From NCBI RefSeq assembly GCF_030699305.1, contig NZ_JAUYNB010000034.1, positions 62,001-126,000 on the forward strand: 64,000 nt of DNA, given 5' to 3'. How positions within the stretch are numbered: position 1 is the first letter of the stretch; each line of letters starts with the position of its first letter. The DNA comes from Novosphingobium sp. (GTDB lineage Bacteria; Pseudomonadota; Alphaproteobacteria; Sphingomonadales; Sphingomonadaceae). A program made the position numbers and the translations under genes. The notes under the pieces are model-generated. The model did no database searches and was not told the origin of the DNA. It worked only from the letters and a program-made list of their open reading frames with translations. Positions 10,792 to 18,976 of this stretch are shown piece after piece.

Positions 10792-11124
10792 TCAACGTCG
10801 AACACGAAGTCGTTTCATGTTCTCCGTGTGTTCTCATATGTCGAAACGTCGTCGCGATCAACGGCGTTCATCGCAGATTCGTCGCACCCTAGCCCGTACG
10901 TGCTACCGAAGGGAATCCCCTTTATCGACGGGACGGCTCGACGAACCGAACCCGTTCGGCAGTGGCAGGGATAACCGCACGGCATATTTCGTGTTCGACG
11001 TTGCCGAACGGACACACAGCAAAAACCCCGTTGAACGGCAAATTCGATTGTAGGTAGCTTTGCTGATCGCCCTTGCCCCTTCGGGCGATTTCGTTGCGAA
11101 ATCAAGCTTTTAGGGGGGTGAAAT
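10792..11124. other. Gene-free stretch between methyltransferase and tRNA-Ser
   Basis: No credible gene on either strand. It must hold the promoter of the restriction operon, though no convincing -35/-10 pair stands out. Near the tRNA end lie two inverted repeats: ATCGCCC...GGGCGAT (11066-11089) and the perfect GATTTCG-TTG-CGAAATC (11087-11103). They share bases and so could form alternative hairpins. They sit 20-60 bases beyond the tRNA 3' end and could terminate it, though neither has a T-run. Confidence 0.5.
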
Positions 11125-11217
11125 TGGCGGAGACGGAGAGATTCGAACTCTCGGTACCGGATTTACCAGTACGACGGTTTAGCAAACCGTTGGTTTCAGC
11201 CACTCACCCACGTCTCC
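11125..11217 (-). tRNA. tRNA-Ser (anticodon GCU)
   Basis: On the minus strand the gene folds as a class II tRNA. The 7-bp acceptor stem is GGAGACG/CGTCTCC (11211-11217 with 11129-11135). The anticodon stem is ACGGT/ACCGT with loop TTGCTAA (anticodon GCT), followed by a long variable arm, a T arm containing GTTCGAATC, discriminator G, and an encoded CCA at 11125-11127. It reads AGC/AGU codons. It marks the right edge of the island, as tRNA genes often do. Confidence 0.96.
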
Positions 11218-11438
11218 GGATCGCTGCGGCGAAGCGCGGCTATAGCGACGGGTTTTTGAGCGGGCAAGGGGGGCGGCGCGGAATCTTTGCCGGGGCGGTT
11301 GGGGGCTGTGTGGGGGTGAGGGGGACTCGTCTGGCCGCAAATGCGACTCGACTCATCGCCGGTTCATTGTGGCGGGGCCAGCGTTGGATTCTGGTAGGAT
11401 GCGGATCGCCGCGCGTCGGCAATGGTGATGGGACGGAT

Positions 11439-12206
11439 ATGATGACGGCAGGTTTCACTTCGGCACTGCGCGGCGCGCTGTTGGCGGTGCTGGGGGCAGC
11501 GGCGCTGATCGGCGGGGTGCCGGTGGCGGCGCAGGTCCAGGCGATCGATCCGGACAAGGCGATTGACGCCGATCTGACGAAGACCGCTGTTCCGGCGCCG
11601 ACACCGGTGCAGGCACCGACCCCGTCTGACGCCCCCGTGGCGGTGCAGGCGCCCGCTGCGGTCCCGGCCGAAGCGGTGCCGGGGGGCGGAATGGCCGATC
11701 CGGCGCCGACCGAAGCCCCGCCCGGCACCTACAAGCAGGACGATCTGATCGGCGCGGCCGAAGGGGTGTTCGGCAAGGGGGCCAAAGGGCTGGCGCAGAT
11801 GATTGAGGACCTGCTGAAAAAGCAGGGTGAGCCGAACGGTTACATCGTCGGGCGCGAAGGCGGCGGGGCGCTGGTGATCGGGGTGCGCTATGGCTCCGGC
11901 ACACTGCACCACAAGGTTGAGGGGCAGAAGCCGGTCTACTGGACCGGGCCGTCGATCGGGTTCGATGCCGGGGCGAACGCGGGCAGCACGTTCGTGCTGG
12001 TCTACAACCTCTACAACACCGAAGACCTCTACAAGCGGTTCCCGGCGGGCGAGGGGCAGGCCTATCTGGTCGGCGGGTTCAACGCCAGCTACCTGCGGCG
12101 CGGCGACACGGTGCTGATCCCGATCCGGATGGGCGCGGGCCTGCGGCTGGGCGTCAATGCGGGCTACATGAAGTTTTCAAAAAAGCAGAAGTGGCTGCCG
12201 TTTTGA
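11439..12206 (+). CDS. eipA: EipA-like envelope protein (DUF1134)
   Basis: 255 residues. N-terminal signal sequence (GALLAVLGAAALIGGVPVAAQ), then a Pro/Ala-rich linker with repeated APTPVQAPTP-like units (about 45-95). The folded DUF1134 domain follows: DDLIGAAEGVFGKGAKGLA, EPNGYIVGREGGGAL, YWTGPSIGFDAGANAG, VLVYNLYNTEDLY and a glycine-rich C-terminus. DUF1134 proteins include EipA, a periplasmic cell-envelope integrity factor in Brucella and Caulobacter. ATG 11439 and the adjacent ATG 11442 are both plausible starts. A dyad follows the stop, shared with the converging amidohydrolase. Confidence 0.85.
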   Translation: MMTAGFTSALRGALLAVLGAAALIGGVPVAAQVQAIDPDKAIDADLTKTAVPAPTPVQAPTPSDAPVAVQAPAAVPAEAVPGGGMADPAPTEAPPGTYKQDDLIGAAEGVFGKGAKGLAQMIEDLLKKQGEPNGYIVGREGGGALVIGVRYGSGTLHHKVEGQKPVYWTGPSIGFDAGANAGSTFVLVYNLYNTEDLYKRFPAGEGQAYLVGGFNASYLRRGDTVLIPIRMGAGLRLGVNAGYMKFSKKQKWLPF

Positions 12207-12210
12207 TGGC

Positions 12211-12238
12211 GCGGTCCGAAACCAGGGTTCCGGACCGC
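12211..12238. terminator. Hairpin between converging genes
   Basis: GCGGTCCG at 12211-12218 pairs with CGGACCGC at 12231-12238, between the stops of the EipA gene and the amidohydrolase. It could serve both strands; there is no long T-run, so efficiency is uncertain. Confidence 0.5.
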
Positions 12239-12251
12239 ACAACCTATCTTC

Positions 12252-14267
12252 TTACTTAACCTGCGGCGCGGTGGCGAAGGGCTTGATGCCCAGGCGCGGG
12301 TAGATTTCGGGCGGGTAATAGAACGCGCCGTCCTTCACCACCATGCGGATCGCCTTGATCGCTTTCAGGTCCTTGGTCGGATCGCCGGGGATCAGGAAGA
12401 AGTCGGCCAGCTTGCCGCGTTCAATGCTGCCCAGCTGCTGATCCTGATCCAGCAATTGCGCCATTTCCAGCGTCGCGCGGGACAGCACGTCAGCCGGGGT
12501 CATCCCCAGCTGGCCGAACAGTTCCAGTTCGCGGTGATAGGTGAACGCGCCGCCGGTATCGGTGCCGGGGATCAGCAGGATGCCCTTGCGGTGCATTTCG
12601 CTGAGCGTTTCGATGATCTTGGCATAGGCGGCGACATATTCGGCGCGCTGCTGGGGCGTGTCCGCGCCGAACAGGGCCTGCTTCAGCTGGCGCTGCTCGG
12701 CCGGCGGCATATGGTCGATATAGTCGATCGCGCCGGGGTTGGGCTTGCCGTCGAGCGCGGTCAGGCCGAGTTCGTGGATGCCGATGGTCGGCTCATGCGC
12801 GACTTTGTTTTTCACCATCGCATCGAGCGTGGCCTGCACTTTGGCCGATTTCACATCGAGCGCGGGGAAGCGTCGCATCGCGGTGAAGCGGAACAAGGTG
12901 CGGGTGTCCTCGCCCGGGTTGAGCACCCAGCCCAGCATCAGCTGGTTGACGTGGGTGATTTCGTCAAATCCGGCGGCGATCATCGCGTCGGCGGATGAAA
13001 AGGCAGGGACGTGGCCCGCCACTTTCAGGCCCAGCCGGTGCGCCTCGGCGGTGACGGCCGGCGACCATTCGGGGTTCATCGAGTTGTAGAGCTTGGCCTG
13101 CCAGAACCCGCGCGCGGCGTATTTGCGCACCGCGTCCAGAGCCTCGACCTGCGTTGCCACCAGCGAGCCGGTCATCGAGCTGAACGGGCTTTTGCCTTCG
13201 ATAAAGCCGCTGCGCACGATCCGCGGTCCGGCCACTTCGCCCGCTTCGATCCGGGCGACCAGCTTATCGAGCACCGCGTCGTCGTTACCCATGTCGCGGG
13301 TGGAGGTAACGCCCGCCAGCACGTTGAGCAGGGCGTCTTCCTGCCCGATGTGGCCGTGCATTTCATAGAGGCCCGGAACCAGCGTGCCGCCCGCGCCGTC
13401 CACGGTGGTTTCGCCCGGCGTGGCGATGCTGCCCGTGGGGACGATTTCGGAAATCTTCTGGCCGAACACCACGACGTCGCGCGGCTCGGTCAGCGCCTTG
13501 GCTGCAGGGTCGAACAGGCGGACGTTGCGAATCCGGACCGGACCGGCGTAGCGTTTCGCGCCGTCCTTTTGCAGCATCGCAAAGCGGTCCGACGCCAGCT
13601 TTTCGGACAGTTCACGCAGCGGCTGGTCGGCGGCCTTTTCATAGCCTGCGCGGGCGATGATGAACCCGGCGCTGGCCAGCGCGAACAAGTCGCCTTGCGC
13701 ATCCAGCGTGATGTAGGCCGGGTTGAGCGAGAGGCCCGACAGCTCATAGGTGACGACATCGAGCTTGCCATCCGGGCCGTCAAAGCTGCTGCGCGCGCGT
13801 TCGGTCAGGGTCGCCGTGCCGCCGGGGGCGACGGGCATGGTCTTGTCCGGATCGGCCAGCAGCGCCTTGGCCAGCGCGGCGACATCGAACGGCGATCCGT
13901 TCTGCGTGGCATAGTAACGCGGCGCGTCCTTGCCCCTGATGCTGCCGGGACCGGCCAGATCCTTCCATTCCACGCCCTTGCCGGTGCGGCGGAAGCTTTC
14001 GCTGACCGCGTTGCCGAACGTGGTGCGCCCGGTGATCGTCCAGTCGAGCGGCGCGCCGTCCTGGTCGAGCCGGATCGTTTCCTTGATCGTCGGACCGCGC
14101 CCATTCTGCTTGAAATCGTAATCGATGCTGACGGCGGTGCCCTCGCGGTCGACCTTGAAGTGGCCGATGTCGCGGCTTTGGGTGAGGACGCGGTATTCGA
14201 CCGGCTTGGCGGCGAGCGGCGCAGCGCAGGCGGCCACCGCGACGGCGGCGAGCAAACGGAACTTCAT
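12252..14267 (-). CDS. Secreted amidohydrolase family protein
   Basis: 671 residues beginning with a signal peptide (MKFRLLAAVAVAACAAPLAA). An N-terminal beta-rich domain of about 240 residues precedes the amidohydrolase barrel. The barrel shows VRIRNVRLFD, the metal motif YEMHGHIGQ, histidines in KVAGHVPAFS and DEITHVNQ, IPGTDTGGAFTYHREL, then SIERGKLADFFLIPGDP. GGGGAG lies eight bases before the ATG. It belongs to the imidazolonepropionase-like periplasmic hydrolases, but the substrate cannot be told. A second, unrelated-length amidohydrolase lies at 1272. Confidence 0.88.
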   Translation of the reverse strand: MKFRLLAAVAVAACAAPLAAKPVEYRVLTQSRDIGHFKVDREGTAVSIDYDFKQNGRGPTIKETIRLDQDGAPLDWTITGRTTFGNAVSESFRRTGKGVEWKDLAGPGSIRGKDAPRYYATQNGSPFDVAALAKALLADPDKTMPVAPGGTATLTERARSSFDGPDGKLDVVTYELSGLSLNPAYITLDAQGDLFALASAGFIIARAGYEKAADQPLRELSEKLASDRFAMLQKDGAKRYAGPVRIRNVRLFDPAAKALTEPRDVVVFGQKISEIVPTGSIATPGETTVDGAGGTLVPGLYEMHGHIGQEDALLNVLAGVTSTRDMGNDDAVLDKLVARIEAGEVAGPRIVRSGFIEGKSPFSSMTGSLVATQVEALDAVRKYAARGFWQAKLYNSMNPEWSPAVTAEAHRLGLKVAGHVPAFSSADAMIAAGFDEITHVNQLMLGWVLNPGEDTRTLFRFTAMRRFPALDVKSAKVQATLDAMVKNKVAHEPTIGIHELGLTALDGKPNPGAIDYIDHMPPAEQRQLKQALFGADTPQQRAEYVAAYAKIIETLSEMHRKGILLIPGTDTGGAFTYHRELELFGQLGMTPADVLSRATLEMAQLLDQDQQLGSIERGKLADFFLIPGDPTKDLKAIKAIRMVVKDGAFYYPPEIYPRLGIKPFATAPQVK

Positions 14268-14332
14268 GGATATTCTCCCCCTGGGGTTATGGGAGGCAGC
14301 TTAGAGCAACGTTGCGAAAATCGTAAACACAT

Positions 14333-14366
14333 CCGTTCGTGTCTCGACTTCGCTCGACACGAACGG
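14333..14366. repeat. REP-like palindrome
   Basis: CCGTTCGTGTC ... GACACGAACGG, 11-bp perfect arms around a 12-base centre. Bases 14340-14366 are identical to 18881-18907, so this is a member of a repeated intergenic family. It lies between the amidohydrolase promoter and the end of rpoN. Confidence 0.85.
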
Positions 14367-14404
14367 GAAGTTTGTGAGTAGTTCCAACATCTTGATCGAA
14401 TGGA

Positions 14405-15886
14405 TCAGCGCCCGCCCGCCAGCGCCTTTTGCCGCCGCCGCTGGACCGAACTGCCAAGGCCAATCGCCTCGCGGTATTTGGCCACGGTGCGGCGGGCCAG
14501 ATCATAGCCGCGCGCTTTCAGCAGATCGACCAGCGCATCGTCCGACAGGATCGCCTTGGCGTCTTCCGCGTCGATCAGCTGCTTGATCGCGGCTTTGACC
14601 GCCTCCGCCGATGCGCCGCCTTCGCCATCGGCCCCGCCGACGCCGGAGGTGAAGAAGTATTTCAGCTCGAACGTCCCACGCTCACACAGCAGGTATTTGT
14701 TCGATGTCACGCGGCTGACGGTCGATTCGTGCATGCTGATCGCCTCGGCGACGGTGCGCAGGGTCAGCGGCCGCAGCTGCGATACGCCGTGGCGGAAGAA
14801 CCCGTCCTGCTGCTTCACCAGTTCGCTGGCGACTTTCAGGATGGTCTTCTGCCGCTGGTCGAGCGCCTTCACCAGCCAGTTGGCATCGGCCAGCTTGTCC
14901 GACAGCCAGCCGCGCGCGGCCTTGTCATCGCAGGCGCCGCGCATTTCGACGTAATAGCTGCGGTTGACGATCAGGCGCGGCAGGGTCGCCTGATTGAGCT
15001 GGATGTTCCAGCCGCCATCGGCGCGCGGGGTGATCAGGATATCGGGGGTGACCGGTTCGCCGCCGCCCGACCCGAACCGCCGCCCCGGCTTGGGATCATA
15101 GCCGCGCAGTTCGGCCAGCATATCGGCAAAGTCTTCGTCATCGACCCCGCACATCCGCTTCAGCCGGGGGATTTCCCCGCGCGCCAGCAGTTCCAGATTG
15201 TCGATCAGGCGGGCCATGCACGGATCGTAGCGGTCCGCCTCCTTCGCTTGCAGCGCCAGGCATTCGGACAGCGAGCGTGCGCCGACCCCGGTGGGATCGA
15301 AGGTCTGCACCAGCGCCAGCGCGGCTTCCACTTCCGCGAGCGCCACGCCCAGTTCGGCGGCAATGTCGCGCAGGGGGGCGATCAGGTATCCGGCCTCGTC
15401 CAGCTGGCCGATCAGGTGGCGGGCGATGAATGCGGTGCGCGGATCGCGGGTGGCGGGGCCGACCTGGGCGTGCAGGTGTTCGGCCAGCGTGGGTTCGCCC
15501 GCGCCGCGCTCGTCGATTTCCGGGCCAGCCTCACCGGACTGGATGCGCGAATCGGCGCTCCAGTCGCCGGTGTCCCGGTCGCGGTCGAGCGCGGCGGCAT
15601 CGATATCGAGCGGGCGGTCCTCATCCGCGCGGCCTTCGCTGACCAGTTGGTCGACGGGGGAGGTTTCCAGTGTGGTGCGGCGGAAATCGGGATCATCCGG
15701 CAGGGGTTCCGCCGGGGAGGGGGCATTGTCGCCGATTTCCAGCAGCGGATTGGCGTCCAGCGCATCGCCGATGAAGGTCTCGATCTCAAGGTTCGACAGC
15801 GCCAGCAGCTTGATCGCCTGCTGCAACTGGGGCGTCATCACCAGCGACTGGCTTTGTCTCAGGTCGAGGCGCGGCCCCAATGCCAT
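14405..15886 (-). CDS. rpoN: RNA polymerase sigma-54 factor
   Basis: 493 residues. Region I is Gln/Leu-rich (RQSQSLVMTPQLQQAIKLL), followed by an acidic region II (about 60-130), the core-binding region with FDPTGVGARSLSECL, the DNA-binding HTH (ISMHESTVSRVTSNKYL) and the C-terminal RpoN box ARRTVAKYREAIG. Length is standard. It lies 41 bases after lptB on the same strand, a common alphaproteobacterial pairing, so it may be cotranscribed with the LPS transport ATPase. Confidence 0.97.
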   Translation of the reverse strand: MALGPRLDLRQSQSLVMTPQLQQAIKLLALSNLEIETFIGDALDANPLLEIGDNAPSPAEPLPDDPDFRRTTLETSPVDQLVSEGRADEDRPLDIDAAALDRDRDTGDWSADSRIQSGEAGPEIDERGAGEPTLAEHLHAQVGPATRDPRTAFIARHLIGQLDEAGYLIAPLRDIAAELGVALAEVEAALALVQTFDPTGVGARSLSECLALQAKEADRYDPCMARLIDNLELLARGEIPRLKRMCGVDDEDFADMLAELRGYDPKPGRRFGSGGGEPVTPDILITPRADGGWNIQLNQATLPRLIVNRSYYVEMRGACDDKAARGWLSDKLADANWLVKALDQRQKTILKVASELVKQQDGFFRHGVSQLRPLTLRTVAEAISMHESTVSRVTSNKYLLCERGTFELKYFFTSGVGGADGEGGASAEAVKAAIKQLIDAEDAKAILSDDALVDLLKARGYDLARRTVAKYREAIGLGSSVQRRRQKALAGGR

Positions 15887-15927
15887 CGTTCAGTCGCCGC
15901 AGCGCAGCCTGTGGACGACCGCGGCGG

Positions 15928-16719
15928 TCACAGCGTGAAGCCTTCGCCCAGATAGAGGCGGCGGACGTTTTCGTCGGCCACCAGCGCTTCGGGGCTGCCC
16001 GCGAACAGCACTTGCCCGCCATAGATAATGCAGGCCCGGTCAACGATATCCAGCGTTTCGCGGACGTTGTGATCGGTAATCAGCACGCCGATGCCGCGCT
16101 GTTTCAGGTCTTTCACCAGATCGCGGATGTCGCTGATCGACAGCGGGTCGATCCCGGCAAACGGTTCGTCCAGCAGCATGATCGAAGGTTTGGCCGCCAG
16201 CGCGCGGGCGATTTCGCAGCGGCGGCGTTCCCCGCCGGACAGCGCCATCGCCGGGCTTTCGCGCAGCCGGGTCAGGCCGAACTCTTCCAGCAGCCGTTCC
16301 AGTTCCGAGGCCCGGACGTCCCTGTCCGGCTCAATCAGTTCGAGCACGCAGTTGATGTTCTGTTCGACCGTCATCGCGCGGAAGATCGAGGTTTCCTGCG
16401 GCAGGTAACCCAGCCCCAGGATCGCGCGGCGATACATCGGCAGGTTGGTGACATCCACCCCGTCCATCAGGATGCGGCCCGAATCCGGGCGCACCAGCCC
16501 CATGATCGAATAGAAACAGGTGGTCTTGCCCGCGCCGTTCGGCCCCAGCAGGCCCAGCACTTCGCCTTTGCCGACCGACAGCGAGATGTCGGTCAGGACC
16601 GCCCGCTTGTCATAGCTCTTGGCGATCGAGATTACTTCCAGCCCGCCTTGCGGGATGGGCGGCGCGGCGTTGCCGCGGGGCTGTTCTGACGGTTCGGTTT
16701 CGGTCATGTTGTGCGTCAT
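15928..16719 (-). CDS. lptB: LPS export ABC transporter ATP-binding protein LptB
   Basis: 263-residue ATPase powering lipopolysaccharide extraction with LptF/G. Walker A LLGPNGAGKTT, Q-loop LPQETSIF, signature LSGGERRRCEIARAL, Walker B IMLLDEPFAGIDP and the H-loop ITDHNVRETL, with the LptB-type C-terminus. An N-terminal tail of about 25 residues precedes the ABC domain; ATG 16707 is an alternative start. lptA is not adjacent here; rpoN follows downstream. Confidence 0.96.
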   Translation of the reverse strand: MTHNMTETEPSEQPRGNAAPPIPQGGLEVISIAKSYDKRAVLTDISLSVGKGEVLGLLGPNGAGKTTCFYSIMGLVRPDSGRILMDGVDVTNLPMYRRAILGLGYLPQETSIFRAMTVEQNINCVLELIEPDRDVRASELERLLEEFGLTRLRESPAMALSGGERRRCEIARALAAKPSIMLLDEPFAGIDPLSISDIRDLVKDLKQRGIGVLITDHNVRETLDIVDRACIIYGGQVLFAGSPEALVADENVRRLYLGEGFTL

Positions 16720-16894
16720 TTAGAGTGGCGCGCGGGCCGGGGCAAGCGCACTTGGCAAGCTTCATGCATGACAGGCGCGGGGGTGTGCCCTGGCAGCCAC
16801 TTTGCAGCGCAGGCGGGAAGTTTGGTAAACCGGGCTTGATCACGGCGGGGTTCGGTGATTTACTCATTGTTCGGGGAATAAAAGGGGAGTGCCG

Positions 16895-17302
16895 ATGATC
16901 AAGGCATTGAACGGCGCCAACGCTGCGCAAATCAAGGATGGCAGCGCCAGCGGTGCCGCCAAGGGCAAGCCGCTCGACTGGCGCAAGCGGATGAGCGATC
17001 ACGTCGCCTACGCGCTGCTGGTTTATACGGCCTTGCAGATCTTCGTCACGATGGGCGCGCTCCATGCCAAAGGCACGACGATGCTGCCCTATTTCGCGCT
17101 GGTCATGCTGGTCGCCGCGATCATCCCCGCCTGCCGCCGGTTCGAACGCCGCTGGGCGCGACTCAGCGATGCACAGGCCGCCGACCCGGCCTTCGCCCCT
17201 GATTACCGCCGCGACCGGATGTGGCTGTGGGTGCTGGCGATCGGCCTGCCGTTTGCGGTGACCGGGCTGTTCAAGGCGCTGGCCTATATGTTCGGCGGCT
17301 GA
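16895..17302 (+). CDS. Hypothetical inner-membrane protein
   Basis: 135 residues from ATG 16895, with AAAGGGGAG well spaced before it (a GTG six bases earlier is possible). An N-terminal polar segment of about 30 residues is followed by three hydrophobic stretches: HVAYALLVYTALQIFVTMGAL, LPYFALVMLVAAIIPA and MWLWVLAIGLPFAVTGLF. A basic loop sits between the second and third. No family recognised. It is followed by pmbA after 86 bases. Confidence 0.8.
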   Translation: MIKALNGANAAQIKDGSASGAAKGKPLDWRKRMSDHVAYALLVYTALQIFVTMGALHAKGTTMLPYFALVMLVAAIIPACRRFERRWARLSDAQAADPAFAPDYRRDRMWLWVLAIGLPFAVTGLFKALAYMFGG

Positions 17303-17388
17303 TTGCCCCCACTGGCCATCGGCCGATTGCCCTTAGCCTGATCAATCCCTAGATCGAGCGCTCCTGATACCGGAGCCTGCGTTACCCT

Positions 17389-18735
17389 ATGCTTTCTGCC
17401 CAACAAGCCCAGGATCGCGCCGCCGCGCTGATCGACCTTGCCCGCGCCGCTGGTGCCGATGCTGCCGATGCCGTCTATTCGGGCGGATCGTCCGAAGGGG
17501 TGCAGGTGCGGCTGGGTAAGCTGGAAGACGTCGAACGCTCTGAAAGCGAACATCTCGACCTGCGCGTGTTCGTCGGGCGGCGTTCGGCCAGCATCGGCTC
17601 GAGCGACCTCAGCGATGCGGCGCTGAAGGAACTGGCGGAGCGCGCCGTCGCAATGGCCAGCGCCGCGCCGGAAGACCAGTATGCCGGTCTTGCCCCCGAA
17701 GACCGCCTGCTGCGCGGGTCCGTCCCCGATCTCGACCTTGACGAAACGGCTGAACCCAGCCCGCAGGAACTGCTCCATCTGGCGCAGGCGGCAGAAGACG
17801 CCGCGCGCGCAGTCAGCGGCGTGACCAACAGCGAAGGCGGCAGCGCCGGGGCGGGGCGGCGCGTGTTCGCGCTGGTCACCAGCCACGGGTTTGCCGGAGC
17901 CTATGGCGGGACCACCCGCTCGCTCAGCGCCAGCGTGCTGGCGGGTGAGGGCGCGAACATGCAGCGCGACTATGCCTGGCGCACCGCGCACCACGGCGCG
18001 GACCTGCCCCCACCTGAGGAAATTGGCCAGCAGGCCGGGGAACGCGCGGTGGCGCGGATGAATCCGGGCCGGGTCAAGAGCGGGGCGATGCCGGTGGTGT
18101 TCGATCCGCGCGTCGGCGGGTCGCTGATCGCGCATCTCGCGGGCGGCATGTCGGGCAACGGGATTGCGCGGCGCGCCAGCTTCCTGCTCGACCATGCCGA
18201 GGGACAAGTGTTTGCCCCCGGCATCACCATCACCGATGATCCGCTGCGTCCGCGCGGGCTGTCATCGCGCCCGTTCGACGGCGAAGGCCTGCCGACCGGC
18301 CCGCGCAACCTGGTGGAAGACGGGCGGCTGACCGGCTGGCTGATGGACAGCGCCGCCGCGCGCCAGCTGGGCGGCCAGCCCACCGGCCATGCGGTGCGCG
18401 GCGCGGGCGGATCGCCGGGCGTTTCGGTCAGCAACCTGCACCTGGCGGCGGGGGCCGTTTCACCGGCCGAGTTAATGGCGGATATTGCCGACGGGGTTTA
18501 TCTGACCGAACTGATCGGCCACGGCGTGAACCCGGTCACCGGCGATTACAGCCGGGGCGCGTCGGGCTTCCGGATCGTCAACGGGCAGCTCGCCGGGCCG
18601 GTGGCAGAGTTCACCATCGCGGGCAACCTGATCCCGATGTTCGCGAGCCTGAGCTGCGCGAACGACCTGGAATGGCACCGCGCGGTCAACGTGCCGACCA
18701 TCCGCATCGACGGAATGATGATCGCGGGGGATTAA
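17389..18735 (+). CDS. pmbA: TldD/PmbA-family protein, PmbA-like
   Basis: 448 residues, usual PmbA length. PmbA (TldE) forms a heterodimeric protease with TldD that trims modified peptides such as microcins and degrades CcdA. Visible: AVYSGGSSEGVQVRLGKLEDVERSE-type N-terminal domain, FDPRVGGSLIAHLAGGMSGNGIARRASF, GLSSRPFDGEGLPT, GHAVRGAGGSPGVSVSNL, and the C-terminal FRIVNGQLAGPVAEFTIAGNL. As expected for the PmbA partner it lacks the HExxxH zinc motif of TldD. No tldD is in this window. Confidence 0.94.
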   Translation: MLSAQQAQDRAAALIDLARAAGADAADAVYSGGSSEGVQVRLGKLEDVERSESEHLDLRVFVGRRSASIGSSDLSDAALKELAERAVAMASAAPEDQYAGLAPEDRLLRGSVPDLDLDETAEPSPQELLHLAQAAEDAARAVSGVTNSEGGSAGAGRRVFALVTSHGFAGAYGGTTRSLSASVLAGEGANMQRDYAWRTAHHGADLPPPEEIGQQAGERAVARMNPGRVKSGAMPVVFDPRVGGSLIAHLAGGMSGNGIARRASFLLDHAEGQVFAPGITITDDPLRPRGLSSRPFDGEGLPTGPRNLVEDGRLTGWLMDSAAARQLGGQPTGHAVRGAGGSPGVSVSNLHLAAGAVSPAELMADIADGVYLTELIGHGVNPVTGDYSRGASGFRIVNGQLAGPVAEFTIAGNLIPMFASLSCANDLEWHRAVNVPTIRIDGMMIAGD

Positions 18736-18746
18736 GCTGAACCGCT

Positions 18747-18806
18747 CCCCTCCCGCACCCGGGAGGGGATTAAGTCCGCTTCCTCCCCTCCCGGGTGCGG
18801 GAGGGG
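18747..18806. repeat. 22-bp perfect inverted repeat
   Basis: Arms 18747-18768 and 18785-18806 are exact reverse complements separated by 16 bases; each is a CCCCTCCC...GGGAGGGG palindrome-like unit. It begins the repeat cluster between the converging pmbA and ppa genes and may act as a transcription barrier. Confidence 0.85.
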
Positions 18807-18839
18807 CTGGGGGAGGGCCTGTTACCGCGTCAGAAAACC

Positions 18840-18910
18840 TATCCGTTCGTGTCGAGCGAAGTCGAGACACGTGCGAGCAATGTCTCGACTTCGCTCGACA
18901 CGAACGGATA
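18840..18910. repeat. REPIN-like doublet, 30-bp inverted repeat
   Basis: Arms 18840-18869 and 18881-18910 are exact reverse complements with an 11-base spacer. The right arm shares 27 identical bases with the single element at 14340-14366. Two inverted copies of one REP unit form a long hairpin, the architecture of REPINs mobilised in trans by REP-associated transposases. No such transposase is present in this window. Confidence 0.85.
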
Positions 18911-18944
18911 GGTGGAGGGCTGTCTAAAACAGGCCATCCCCTGA

Positions 18945-18966
18945 CCCCTCCCGCAAGCGGGAGGGG
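18945..18966. repeat. GC hairpin upstream of the ppa stop
   Basis: CCCCTCCCGC-AA-GCGGGAGGGG, 10-bp perfect arms, the third copy of the CCCCTCCC-type unit seen at 18747-18806 and ten bases beyond the ppa stop codon. It is placed to terminate ppa transcription. Confidence 0.75.
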
Positions 18967-18976
18967 ATGCGCAGGC

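Larger units (their letters stand above)
7632..11124. mobile_element. Accessory island carrying a restriction-modification-Vsr operon
   Basis: Interval between the broken S41 gene and the encoded 3' CCA of tRNA-Ser. Hand counts give 29 G+C of 60 at 8701-8760 and 33 of 60 at 10021-10080, against 40 of 60 at 6421-6480 in acr3, so base use differs from the flanks. Contents: one unknown gene on plus, then vsr, a putative restriction enzyme and a C5 methyltransferase on minus. No integrase, transposase or direct repeat of the tRNA 3' end was found at the left edge. It is therefore either a decayed integrative element or an insertion by recombination. Exact borders are inferred. Confidence 0.65.

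Noticed and set aside
10815..11105. A 96-codon minus-strand frame upstream of the methyltransferase as a controller protein
   Set aside because: It contains no helix-turn-helix and its composition is not protein-like; restriction controller proteins would show an XRE-type HTH.
7041..11217. A complete integrative element inserted at tRNA-Ser
   Set aside because: No integrase, no excisionase and no direct repeat of the tRNA 3' end at the left junction were seen.
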